Origin: Streptococcus cristatus
GTDB taxonomy: Bacteria > Bacillota > Bacilli > Lactobacillales > Streptococcaceae
Direction: 5' to 3'
Assembly: GCF_003943465.1 (NCBI RefSeq)
Contig: NZ_RJPR01000008.1
Location: 338-46,879 of the forward strand
DNA length: 46,542 nucleotides
The position numbers and the translations under genes were made by a program. This document shows positions 1 to 8,948 of this stretch, piece after piece. The notes beneath the pieces were generated by a model. The model had not been told where the DNA came from, did not search any database, and was given only the letters and a program-made list of their open reading frames with translations. Positions within the stretch are counted from its first letter, which is position 1; the number at the start of each line of letters is the position of its first letter.

Positions 1-1038
<1,038 letters not shown>

Positions 1039-1080
1039 GATATTCTATTTATAAAATTTAAGCAATATCAAGTTTAGAGT

Positions 1081-1130
1081 AAAACAGAGGCTATTAGGAT
1101 TATTAAAATTCTACTAGCCTCTAGTTTTGT
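1081..1130 (+). terminator. Imperfect terminator hairpin after the surface protein
   Basis: AGAGGCTATTAG can pair with CTACTAGCCTCT around an AT-rich loop, with one mismatch. A run of A precedes it and TTTTGTTG follows. Read-through into the glycosyltransferase is plausible, because no clear separate promoter is seen in 1039-1155. Confidence 0.65.
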
Positions 1131-1155
1131 TGTATTAATGTTTTGGAGGAATTGA

Positions 1156-2304
1156 ATGTCATCAATTGTATTGAATATGATTGTAAAAAATGAAGCCCAT
1201 ATAATTTTGGAAACACTCCAAAATTTGGTCAATTCAATCACATTTGACTACTGGGTCATTTCTGACACTGGCTCCACAGATGGAACGGAAAACCTTATCT
1301 TGAACTTTTTTAGTGAGGTGGGAATTCCAGGAGAATTGCACAAAGATGAATGGCAAAACTTTGCACATAATAGAAATTTAGCCCTAAATTATGCAAGAGG
1401 AAAGGGAGACTATATTCTAATCTTTGATGCAGATGATTTCGTTGAAGGTAGTTTAAAAATTTCTACTGATCTTGAAGCAGATGCCTATTATCTCAATTTT
1501 TCAGATGAGAGTGGAGTTCTTTCATTTCGTCGTGTAGCTCTTGTTAAAAATAATCCAGAAATTTATTGGCGAGGAGTCGTGCATGAATTTATTGAATTAC
1601 CTGAAGGTGCCAGTTATGGAAATCTTGTAGGACCTTATTCAGTCATTGCAAGAACAAGAGGCGCACGAAGTCTAGACGATGATAAATATTATCATGATGC
1701 AACTGTACTTGCAAATGCTGTTTATAATAATCAAGACCCTGATTTAGAGCCTAGATATACCTTTTATTGCGCGAGATCTTATCGTGATGCAGGTTTATAC
1801 CAGGAGGCCTTGTCTTGGTTCAAAAAACGTGCAGTTATGACGGATGGATGGTCAGAGGAAGCTTATTATTCTTGTCTAGAAATAGCGCAAATTTATGAAA
1901 ATGAAGGGAAAGCTCTTGAAGGACGGGAGTATTTGGAAAAAGCTATCCAGATTAACCCTAATCGCGCTGAAGCATGGTCTCAATTAGCCAAATTGTATAG
2001 AGAGGCAGGGCAGCATCACATTGCTTTTGCTTATGCTTATATGGCTAAGGATTTAGAGTTGAATCCGGATAGTCTTTTCAGCTGGAACAGGGTTTATGAC
2101 TATTGGATTCCATTTGAATTGTTAGAAAATGGTGTCAAAATAGGGAATTTTGAAGTTGCCTACCAAGGCTTTAGAGCTTTGATCATGGCAGGACAGGCCG
2201 ATACTTATAAGAACTATTATGAATACTTGCCTCAGTTCGAACAGTATTTAGATAATGAGATTATTGAGAAGATTATAGAAGTCATTAACGGTACAGAAGC
2301 TTAA
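1156..2304 (+). CDS. GT2 family glycosyltransferase with C-terminal TPR region
   Basis: The protein has 382 residues. The N-terminal half is a GT-A fold glycosyltransferase: MIVKNEA near residue 8, nucleotide-binding SDTGSTDGT (36-44), EWQNFAHNRNLAL (65-77) and the metal-binding DADD (91-94). The C-terminal half (about 205-310) has two or three TPR-like helical pairs, for example the stretch ending in AIQINPNRAEAW. No signal peptide or membrane span is seen, so it is probably cytosolic. GT2-TPR enzymes often modify proteins. GGAGGA (1145-1150) sits five bases before the ATG. It lies 117 bp after a gene encoding a threonine-rich collagen-like protein, which makes that protein a candidate acceptor. 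That link is inferred from position and repeat chemistry and is not shown by the sequence. Confidence 0.85.
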   Translation: MSSIVLNMIVKNEAHIILETLQNLVNSITFDYWVISDTGSTDGTENLILNFFSEVGIPGELHKDEWQNFAHNRNLALNYARGKGDYILIFDADDFVEGSLKISTDLEADAYYLNFSDESGVLSFRRVALVKNNPEIYWRGVVHEFIELPEGASYGNLVGPYSVIARTRGARSLDDDKYYHDATVLANAVYNNQDPDLEPRYTFYCARSYRDAGLYQEALSWFKKRAVMTDGWSEEAYYSCLEIAQIYENEGKALEGREYLEKAIQINPNRAEAWSQLAKLYREAGQHHIAFAYAYMAKDLELNPDSLFSWNRVYDYWIPFELLENGVKIGNFEVAYQGFRALIMAGQADTYKNYYEYLPQFEQYLDNEIIEKIIEVINGTEA

Positions 2305-2362
2305 TTGAATCTTTCAATACGGTTTTTGGTCGACTATAACGACCTGATACATGCCAAACTTT

Positions 2363-2393
2363 GGAGAGGACCAATTGGTCTTCTCCTTTTTTG
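2363..2393 (+). terminator. Terminator of the glycosyltransferase gene
   Basis: GGAGAGGACCA pairs with TGGTCTTCTCC (one G-U) around a short loop and is followed by a run of six T, a standard intrinsic terminator. Confidence 0.85.
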
Positions 2394-2439
2394 CTCTTGG
2401 AGCAGTTGCTATTAGCTTAACTTTCAGTTTTAAAAGTCA

Positions 2440-2476
2440 AAAAAAACAGAAATTCCTTATGAATTTCTGTTTTTTA
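2440..2476. terminator. Bidirectional terminator between the glycosyltransferase gene and pepT
   Basis: AAAAAACAGAAATTC and GAATTTCTGTTTTTT form a perfect 15-bp stem around CTTAT. The T run works on either strand. It lies directly after the pepT stop codon (minus strand) and faces transcription from the left. Confidence 0.9.
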
Positions 2477-2477
2477 T

Positions 2478-3701
2478 TTATTCTTGATAAGAGACGATGC
2501 CAATGATGGTATCGACAGCACGTTCCATGGTTTCTAGGCTGACATATTCAAAGCGGCCGTGCATATTTTCACCACCGGCGAAGAGGTTCGGTGTCGGGAT
2601 GCCCATAAAGGAAATTTTAGAGCCATCAGTTCCGCCACGAATCGGCTCGATAATTGGCTGGATATCCAAACTTTCCATGACTGCTTTGGCGATATTGATC
2701 GGTGTCATGTCCTTTTCAATGACCTGTTTCATGTTGTAATACTGGTCTTTGAGGGTCAGGATAACGCGCTCGCTACCCAGCTCTTGGTTCATCTTTTCAG
2801 CAATAGCCTGCATAGCAGCTTTGCGATTTTCAAAAGCCTCTGTCTCAAAGTCACGGACAATGTAGCTGGCTTGAGCTTCTTCGACAGTTCCGGTCAGGTT
2901 CATCAGGTGGTAGAAGCCTTGGTAGCCATCGGTCTTCTCTGGTCGGTCGGCTTCTGGCAGCTGGTTGTGGAAGTCAATAGCCAGCTGGAGAGCATTGACC
3001 ATCTGGTCCTTAGCAGTTCCTGGATGGACATTGCGACCTTGGAAGGTCAGTTCTGCTCCAGCAGCGCTAAAGGTTTCGTACTGGAGCTCGCCTAGAGGTC
3101 CACCGTCCACTGTGTAGGCAAAGTCCACATCAAAGTCTTCAGCGTCAAATTTATCGGCTCCGACGCCGATTTCCTCGTCTGGACCAAATCCAACTCGGAT
3201 TTCTCCATGCTTGATTTCTGGATGGGCCGACAGGTATTCGATAGCAGTCATGATTTCAGCAATACCTGACTTGTCGTCTGCCCCCAAAAGAGTAGTTCCA
3301 TCAGTCGTAATTAAGGTTTGGCCCTTGTATTTATGGAGACTGGCGAAGTCTGCAGGATCTAAGTTAAAGCCAGATTGTCCAAGCGGAATCACACCGCCGT
3401 CATAATTCTCAATGACCTGTGGCTGGATGTTTTCTGAGTTGAAATCCGCCGTATCCATGTGAGAAATAAAGCCAATCTTGCGGGTAAAGCTAGGGTCGTT
3501 GGCAGGCAGAGTTCCAATCGCAAAGCCGTTGGGCAGGTAGTAGACATTTTCCAAGCCAACTCGCTTCATCTCAGGAATGAGGACATTGTTAGCAAAGTCC
3601 ACCTGACTCTGGGTGCTGGGTGTAGTAGTAGATGTCTCGTCTGAGCGTGTATTGACCTTGACATAGGTCAGGAAACGATCTAAAAGATTAGGGTATTTCA
3701 T
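2478..3701 (-). CDS. pepT: Peptidase T (tripeptide aminopeptidase)
   Basis: The protein has 407 residues, the usual PepT length, and belongs to metallopeptidase family M20B. It releases the N-terminal residue from tripeptides in the cytosol, feeding amino-acid supply from imported peptides. Visible di-zinc site motifs are HMDTAD (H81 and D83), the ligand-bearing segment before KSGIAEI, GPDEEIG with the catalytic glutamate, TVDGG, and the late HGRFE histidine. The minus-strand ATG is preceded by AAGGAG. The gene stands alone between terminators, with cutC divergent from it. Confidence 0.96.
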   Translation of the reverse strand: MKYPNLLDRFLTYVKVNTRSDETSTTTPSTQSQVDFANNVLIPEMKRVGLENVYYLPNGFAIGTLPANDPSFTRKIGFISHMDTADFNSENIQPQVIENYDGGVIPLGQSGFNLDPADFASLHKYKGQTLITTDGTTLLGADDKSGIAEIMTAIEYLSAHPEIKHGEIRVGFGPDEEIGVGADKFDAEDFDVDFAYTVDGGPLGELQYETFSAAGAELTFQGRNVHPGTAKDQMVNALQLAIDFHNQLPEADRPEKTDGYQGFYHLMNLTGTVEEAQASYIVRDFETEAFENRKAAMQAIAEKMNQELGSERVILTLKDQYYNMKQVIEKDMTPINIAKAVMESLDIQPIIEPIRGGTDGSKISFMGIPTPNLFAGGENMHGRFEYVSLETMERAVDTIIGIVSYQE

Positions 3702-3981
3702 AAAGGCTCCTTGTTTTCATAGATTAAGTCTATTTTAGCACAATCTTGAACAAAAGACACCCGTAAGTCACCATTTCTCTAGTTGAAAGGTCTTGGAAGA
3801 TGAGCGCAATGGAAATAGGTGATAATAAGCCTTATAAGCTTGAAGAATAGGATTTTTGCAAGACTATGAATATAAAATGATTGAGAAAAGCAGTGGCAAA
3901 TATGCTAGAGGTGTATGCTAAAGGAAATTTTGTGATATAATAAAAAGTAGAAAATCAATATAGTAAATAAGAGGTAGTGCC
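3702..3981. other. Divergent intergenic region pepT/cutC
   Basis: These 280 bp hold the likely start of pepT transcription at the left and the cutC promoter at the right. Apart from the extended -10 near 3933-3941, no conserved structure, coding region or repeat was recognised. Confidence 0.5.
3933..3941 (+). promoter_or_regulatory. Extended -10 promoter of cutC
   Basis: TGA followed by a perfect TATAAT (3936-3941) forms an extended -10 element about 40 bp before the cutC ATG. No good -35 is visible at 17 bp spacing, which is acceptable for extended -10 promoters. Confidence 0.7.
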
Positions 3982-4614
3982 ATGATTTATGAATTTTGTG
4001 CAGAGAATGTTACTTTGCTAGACAAGGCTTTAGAAGCTGGAGCGAAGCGGGTTGAACTGTGTGATAACCTAACAGTTGGTGGAACAACACCGAGCTACGG
4101 TGTCATCGAGGCTGCAGTACGAATGGTCAAGCCTTATAATGCAACTGTGATGACCATGATTCGTCCTCGTGGTGGAAATTTTGTCTATTCAGATTTGGAA
4201 ATCGAGATAATGCTTTCGGACATTCAGAAGGCACGTGAGGCAGGGAGCCATGGCCTCGTTTTTGGTGCCTTAACGGAAAATAATGAGATTGATTATCCTA
4301 AGATGGAGCGGCTGCTTGAGGCAGCTAAGGGACTGGATGTGGTCTTCCATATGGCTTTTGATGCTATTCCTGCTGAGTATCAGTTCGGAGAGCTAGACTG
4401 GCTGGTTGAACACGGCGTTAAGAGGATTTTGACTCATGGCGGGCCAGCGTCAGAGTCTATTCTAGAACATTTGGCTTGGCTGGATGAGTTGATTGAGCAT
4501 GCGGCAGGGCGGATAGAGATTTTACCTGGTGGTGGGATTAATCTAGAAAATCGTGCTGAGATTGTTGACACTTTGGGTGTTGATCAATTGCACGGCACCA
4601 AAGTAGTATTTTAG
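3982..4614 (+). CDS. cutC: CutC family protein (copper homeostasis)
   Basis: The protein has 210 residues. It opens with MIYEFCAENV, then AGAKRVELCDNLTVGGTTPSYG and the MTMIRPRGGNFVYS stretch, all diagnostic for the CutC TIM-barrel family, and ends with LPGGGIN and DQLHGTKVVF. CutC is linked to copper tolerance, though its enzymatic role is unsettled. It is soluble and cytosolic. The protein is shorter than E. coli CutC, as in other streptococci. GAGG precedes the start, and the downstream YjbR-like gene follows after 11 bp, so the two are probably co-transcribed. Confidence 0.92.
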   Translation: MIYEFCAENVTLLDKALEAGAKRVELCDNLTVGGTTPSYGVIEAAVRMVKPYNATVMTMIRPRGGNFVYSDLEIEIMLSDIQKAREAGSHGLVFGALTENNEIDYPKMERLLEAAKGLDVVFHMAFDAIPAEYQFGELDWLVEHGVKRILTHGGPASESILEHLAWLDELIEHAAGRIEILPGGGINLENRAEIVDTLGVDQLHGTKVVF

Positions 4615-4625
4615 CAGGAAAGTTC

Positions 4626-5297
4626 ATGCTGGATTTATTTGAAAAATACAGGCTGAAGGAAGAAAGTTTGCTGGATTATGGCTTTGTCAGGTCTGGTGCA
4701 GAATACAGTTATTCGACTAAGATCATGGCTGGCGACTTCCAGATGAATGTGGTGATTTTTGATGGAAAGCTGGATTTTCAGGTGCTTGACTTGGATACAG
4801 GTGATGAATATCGACAAGTCAAGATGGATAGTATGGCAGGAGAATTTGTCGGACAAGTCAGGGCGGCCTGTCAGGAGGTTTTGCTGGATATTCGGCAACA
4901 TTGCTTTGAGGAAGTAGGCTTTCTTTATGAGCAAAGTCAGCGACTGAGTAGCTATGTGGCGACTACTTATCAAGGGCAGTTGGAGTATCTTTGGGAAAAT
5001 TCTTCTCGTAAAAGCGCTAATAGAGCCGCTGTTTTTCGCCATCAGGATAGTAAGAAATGGTACGGAGCTTTTTTGACAACCGATTGGTCTAAGTTTGAAA
5101 AGGAGCGCAGTGGTGCGATCGAGGTCCTAAATGTCAAGAGTGACCGAGTTGCCGAACTTATTCAGCAAAAAGGAATTTTCCCCGCCTTTCATATGAATAA
5201 AAAATACTGGCTCAGCCTGCCCTTGGATGGAACTTTGCCCGACCAGCAACTTTTTGATTTGCTGGATACCAGCTTTGTTCTGACTAAGAAAAGATGA
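4626..5297 (+). CDS. MmcQ/YjbR family protein (DUF419-like)
   Basis: The protein has 223 residues, soluble, with no signal or membrane segment. The C-terminal half (about 110-223) fits the MmcQ/YjbR fold: VFRHQDSKKWYGAF, VLNVKSD and FPAFHMNKKYWLSLPLDG. YjbR proteins adopt a fold resembling DNA-binding CyaY-like domains and their function is unknown. The N-terminal 110 residues form an extra domain (LLDYGFVRSGAEYSYSTKI onward) common in lactic acid bacteria. AGGAAAG lies just before the ATG. It is the second gene of the cutC unit. Confidence 0.8.
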   Translation: MLDLFEKYRLKEESLLDYGFVRSGAEYSYSTKIMAGDFQMNVVIFDGKLDFQVLDLDTGDEYRQVKMDSMAGEFVGQVRAACQEVLLDIRQHCFEEVGFLYEQSQRLSSYVATTYQGQLEYLWENSSRKSANRAAVFRHQDSKKWYGAFLTTDWSKFEKERSGAIEVLNVKSDRVAELIQQKGIFPAFHMNKKYWLSLPLDGTLPDQQLFDLLDTSFVLTKKR

Positions 5298-5336
5298 GCA
5301 TAGTTTGCCTGAGTTTCATTTTTATCTGAAATAGCG

Positions 5337-5391
5337 TATAATAGAGATAGTGAGAAACGGACAGTCGGATTAAGGGCTGTCCGTCCTTTGT
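5337..5391 (+). promoter_or_regulatory. Promoter and leader hairpin (possible attenuator) of the ABC exporter operon
   Basis: TATAAT at 5337-5342 puts transcription start near 5349. The leader at once contains ACGGACAG (5357-5364) pairing perfectly with CTGTCCGT (5377-5384), followed by CCTTTGTTT, a modest U tract. A seven-codon frame GTG-AGA-AAC-GGA-CAG-TCG-GAT-TAA (5350-5373) runs through the hairpin's 5' arm. Related exporters are known to be attenuator controlled (bmrCD of Bacillus subtilis through bmrB, patAB of pneumococcus). The hairpin is seen; its attenuator role is inferred. Confidence 0.55.
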
Positions 5392-5409
5392 TTGGAATGA
5401 GGAAACGGA

Positions 5410-7158
5410 ATGAATCTTATCAGAAAACTGGACTGGTTTTTTAAACTGGAGAAACGGCGCTATATGATCGGCATTTTGGCCTTGTCTCTGGTCAGTGTGT
5501 TTAATCTGATTCCGCCACGAGTCATTGGGCAGGTCATAGATAGAATTGCTAGGCAGAGTCTGACTACTGAAGAACTTATTTATAATCTTCTTCTTTTGAT
5601 TTTGGCTGCTTTTATTATGTATGGTTTGCGGTATGTCTGGCGGCTCTATATCTTTGGCACGGCAAATAATCTGGGGCGCATCTTACGCTTTCGGCTTTTT
5701 GAGCATTTTACGCGGATGTCGCCAAGTTTTTATCAAAAATACCGAACGGGTGACCTCATGGCTCATGCAACCAATGATATCAATGCGGTGGTTAGCGTGG
5801 CTGGCGGTGGTGTTATGTCAGCGGTAGATGCTTCTATTACGGCCTTGGTGACCCTCATCACCATGTTTTTGGTCTTGGACTGGCGACTGACCCTGATTGC
5901 CATTCTCCCTCTGCCCTTTCTGTCTTGGGGAACCAGTTTGATTGGTCGGAAGAATCACGAGAGCTTTAAAGCGGCTCAGGAGGCTTTTTCTGATCTCAAC
6001 AACAAAGTTCAGGAGAGCGTAGCGGGGATTAAAGTGACCAAGTCTTTTGGCTATCAGAATGCAGAGACTCAGTCCTTTGCAGCTATCAACCAAGAAGTCT
6101 ACCAAAAGAACATCTTGGCTGCCAAGTACAATTCCCTGTTTGACCCGATGGTGCTAATTTTTGTCGGCTTATCCTATGTTCTGATCCTGATTTTCGGAGG
6201 AATATTTATCTCCCAAGGTCAATTTACAGTCGGTGAGCTGGTTACCTTTATGACTTATCTGGATATGCTCGTGTGGCCACTGCAGGCGATGGGTTATCTA
6301 GTGAATATCAGTCAGCGGGGAGCCGTTTCCTATGAACGGATTGAGAACTTGCTGGCTGAGGAGTCGGATGTCAAGGAAGCCCAGCAGCCACTTGCCAGCA
6401 TTCAAAATGGCCGACTGGACTATGAGATAGCTTACTTTGCTTATGAGAACGAAGTGACTTTGAAGGATATTCACTTTACATTAGAAAAAGGGCAGACCTT
6501 GGGGATTGTCGGGCCGACTGGATCTGGAAAGACCACCTTGCTGCGTCTCTTGCTACGGGAGCAGGATATTCAAGAAGGAGCAATTTATCTGAATGGCCAC
6601 GATATCCGAGAGTATGCTCTTAAGGATCTGCGTGGTCTGATTGGTTATGTGCCTCAGGATCAGATACTTTTTGCCCTGTCCATTCGGGACAATATCCGCT
6701 TTGCCAATCCAGAACTATCAGAAGAGCAAGTCATCCGAGCAGCCCAGCTGTGTGGTGTTTATGAGGATATTAAGGCTATGCCAGATGGTTTGGATACGCT
6801 GCTTGGTGAGCGGGGCGTCTCGCTTTCTGGCGGTCAAAAGCAGCGTTTGGCTATGAGTAGAGCCCTCATCACCAATCCAGAAATTTTGATTTTGGATGAT
6901 TCCTTGTCGGCAGTGGATGCCAAGACCGAGCATGTAATTTTAGAAAATCTCAAGCAGGAGCGAGTTGACAAGACGACCATTATCACTGCCCATCGTCTGT
7001 CAGCCATTGTCCATGCAGATTTGATCCTAGTGCTGGAGAATGGCCGTATTAAAGAACGAGGTAGCCACCAAGAACTTCTAGAAGAACAGGGCTGGTATGC
7101 TCAAACCTATCAAAATCAGCAATTATATGAACGCTTTGAGGAGGAGTCTGCAAAATGA
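5410..7158 (+). CDS. Heterodimeric ABC exporter subunit with degenerate catalytic site (BmrC/YheI-like)
   Basis: The protein has 582 residues: an N-terminal six-helix exporter domain (about 15-310) fused to a nucleotide-binding domain with Walker A GPTGSGKTT (368-376), signature LSGGQ (472-476) and Walker B LILDD (D496, D497). The usual catalytic glutamate is aspartate 497, the hallmark of the degenerate-site subunit of heterodimeric type IV exporters such as BmrC, LmrC and TM287. The canonical LSGGQ would complete the active ATP site of the partner. It probably exports drugs or lipophilic compounds, but the substrate cannot be read from sequence. The stop overlaps the partner start as ATGA. 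It is not obviously pneumococcal PatA. Confidence 0.9.
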   Translation: MNLIRKLDWFFKLEKRRYMIGILALSLVSVFNLIPPRVIGQVIDRIARQSLTTEELIYNLLLLILAAFIMYGLRYVWRLYIFGTANNLGRILRFRLFEHFTRMSPSFYQKYRTGDLMAHATNDINAVVSVAGGGVMSAVDASITALVTLITMFLVLDWRLTLIAILPLPFLSWGTSLIGRKNHESFKAAQEAFSDLNNKVQESVAGIKVTKSFGYQNAETQSFAAINQEVYQKNILAAKYNSLFDPMVLIFVGLSYVLILIFGGIFISQGQFTVGELVTFMTYLDMLVWPLQAMGYLVNISQRGAVSYERIENLLAEESDVKEAQQPLASIQNGRLDYEIAYFAYENEVTLKDIHFTLEKGQTLGIVGPTGSGKTTLLRLLLREQDIQEGAIYLNGHDIREYALKDLRGLIGYVPQDQILFALSIRDNIRFANPELSEEQVIRAAQLCGVYEDIKAMPDGLDTLLGERGVSLSGGQKQRLAMSRALITNPEILILDDSLSAVDAKTEHVILENLKQERVDKTTIITAHRLSAIVHADLILVLENGRIKERGSHQELLEEQGWYAQTYQNQQLYERFEEESAK

Positions 7159-8894
7159 CAAAACAATCAACTTTTAGACGCCTTTTAGATTATATGTGGC
7201 GCTACAAATGGATTAGCCTGCTGGCTCTAGCCTTTATTTTCGCAACGACTCTAGTGACAACGGCCTTACCGCTTTTGGCTCGGTCTTATATTGACCAGTT
7301 TGTCAGCCGAGAGGAAGCCACAAATGGGCTCTATCTGCTGGGAATTTACTATGGCCTCTTTCTTTTGCGGGTGCTTCTTACTTTTCTGGGGCAATATGCT
7401 TTTGCACGAGTGGCTTATAGCATTGTCCGTGATCTCCGGCAGGAAACTTTTGCGAATATGCAGCAATTACGCATGGCTTACTTTGACCAGACTGCAGCAG
7501 GGGCTATCGTTTCCCGTTTGACCAACGATACCCAGTCAGTGGCTGATATGTTTAGCAGTATTTTTTCAAACTTCCTCAGCTCCATGCTTATCTTGGTGGT
7601 GACAATTGCTACTATGCTGGCTCTGAATTGGCGGCTGACTCTGCTGATTGTCCTCTTTTTGCCCATCATGCTTGGTTCGATTATCCTGTATCAGCGGCTG
7701 TCCAATCGCTTGCTCAAGCAAGTTCGAGCCAGACTGAGCGACCTCAATGTCAAACTTTCTGAGAGCATTGAAGGGATGCGGATCATTCAAGCTTTTAGTC
7801 AGGAAAAGCGGCTAATCGAAGAATTTGAAGCAATCAATGGAGAACACCTAGACTTTAGCAATCGCTATCTGAATGTGAACAGTCTCTTTCTGCGCCCTGC
7901 CATGTCTTTGCTGAAAATCTTGGCTTATGCTCTTATTCTGACTTATTTTGGCTTGAGTTGGCAAGTAGCTGGAGTAACTGCGGGTGTCATGTATGCCTTT
8001 ATCCAGTATGTCAATCAGCTTTTTAATCCCTTGATTGATGTCATGCAAAATTACTCAGTTCTTCAGACGTCAATGGTGGCTGCGGAGCGCGTCTTTGAAC
8101 TCATGGATCGTCGAGACTTTGAGCCTGAGCAAGCAGAAGAGGGACCTGAGATTCAGGCAGGAAATATTGACTTTCAGCACGTGAGCTTTTCCTATGAAGG
8201 AAAGAGAGAGATTCTAAAGGATATTTCCTTTAGCGTCAAGCAAGGTGAGACGATTGCCTTTGTCGGATCAACGGGTTCGGGAAAATCTTCTATTATCAAT
8301 CTTTTCCTGCGCTTTTATGAATTTGAAAAAGGTAGGATTCTTATCGATGGCAGAGACATCAGAGACTATAGTCAAGCAGAGTTACGCCGCAATATCGGTC
8401 TCGTTTTGCAGGATCCCTTCCTCTACCACGGCACCATTGCCTCCAATATCCGTATGTACCAGGATAGTCTGTCACAAGCAGAGGTCGAAGAAGCAGCTCG
8501 CTTTGTCGATGCCCATGACTTTATCAGCCAACTACCTCAGGGATATGATAATCCAGTTACTGAGCGCGGCTCCACCTTCTCTAGTGGCCAACGACAGCTT
8601 TTAGCTTTTGCTAGAACCATTGCAACCAAGCCTAAAATCTTGATTTTAGACGAGGCCACTGCTAATATTGATTCAGAAACTGAGGAGCTGATCCAGCATT
8701 CTCTCCGGAAAATGCGGCAGGGTCGAACCACTATTGCCATTGCCCATCGGCTGTCCACGATTCAGGATGCCAATTGCATCTACGTTTTAGATAAAGGGCG
8801 CATCATTGAGTCTGGTAGCCATGAAGAGCTTCTGGCACAAAATGGGACGTACAAGAAAATGTACCAGCTGCAGGCTGGGATGATGGATGCCTGA
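7155..8894 (+). CDS. Heterodimeric ABC exporter subunit with canonical catalytic glutamate (BmrD/YheH-like)
   Basis: The protein has 579 residues with the same exporter-NBD layout. Walker A is GSTGSGKSS (371-379), Walker B LILDEA carries glutamate 500, and the H-loop IAHRLS is intact. Its signature is FSSGQ (475-479) instead of LSGGQ. The two subunits are complementary: this one gives the catalytic Walker motifs and the degenerate signature, the other gives Asp497 and the good signature, so one functional and one degenerate ATP site are predicted per dimer. Translation is coupled by a 4-bp ATGA overlap. A bidirectional terminator follows. Confidence 0.9.
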   Translation: MTKQSTFRRLLDYMWRYKWISLLALAFIFATTLVTTALPLLARSYIDQFVSREEATNGLYLLGIYYGLFLLRVLLTFLGQYAFARVAYSIVRDLRQETFANMQQLRMAYFDQTAAGAIVSRLTNDTQSVADMFSSIFSNFLSSMLILVVTIATMLALNWRLTLLIVLFLPIMLGSIILYQRLSNRLLKQVRARLSDLNVKLSESIEGMRIIQAFSQEKRLIEEFEAINGEHLDFSNRYLNVNSLFLRPAMSLLKILAYALILTYFGLSWQVAGVTAGVMYAFIQYVNQLFNPLIDVMQNYSVLQTSMVAAERVFELMDRRDFEPEQAEEGPEIQAGNIDFQHVSFSYEGKREILKDISFSVKQGETIAFVGSTGSGKSSIINLFLRFYEFEKGRILIDGRDIRDYSQAELRRNIGLVLQDPFLYHGTIASNIRMYQDSLSQAEVEEAARFVDAHDFISQLPQGYDNPVTERGSTFSSGQRQLLAFARTIATKPKILILDEATANIDSETEELIQHSLRKMRQGRTTIAIAHRLSTIQDANCIYVLDKGRIIESGSHEELLAQNGTYKKMYQLQAGMMDA

Positions 8895-8913
8895 TAAACA
8901 AGGAGAAATTCAA

Positions 8914-8948
8914 ACAAAAGTTGTAGGACAATAAGCCTACAACTTTTT
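8914..8948. terminator. Bidirectional terminator between the ABC operon and the MocR-like gene
   Basis: AAAAGTTGTAGG pairs with CCTACAACTTTT around a short loop, followed by T residues. The last codons and stop of the convergent regulator (TAG at 8939-8937) lie inside the 3' arm, so the terminator is embedded in its coding end. Confidence 0.88.

Noticed and set aside
2559..3095. 178-codon plus-strand frame opposite pepT
   Set aside because: The minus strand encodes an unmistakable peptidase T; the plus frame has no start signal or family features.
3702..3981. Possible small RNA between pepT and cutC
   Set aside because: Only an extended -10 was found, and it serves cutC; no separate terminator or stable fold.
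5410..8894. Identification of the exporter as PatA/PatB
   Set aside because: The N-termini and overall pattern fit BmrC/BmrD (YheI/YheH) better, so no pat names were used.
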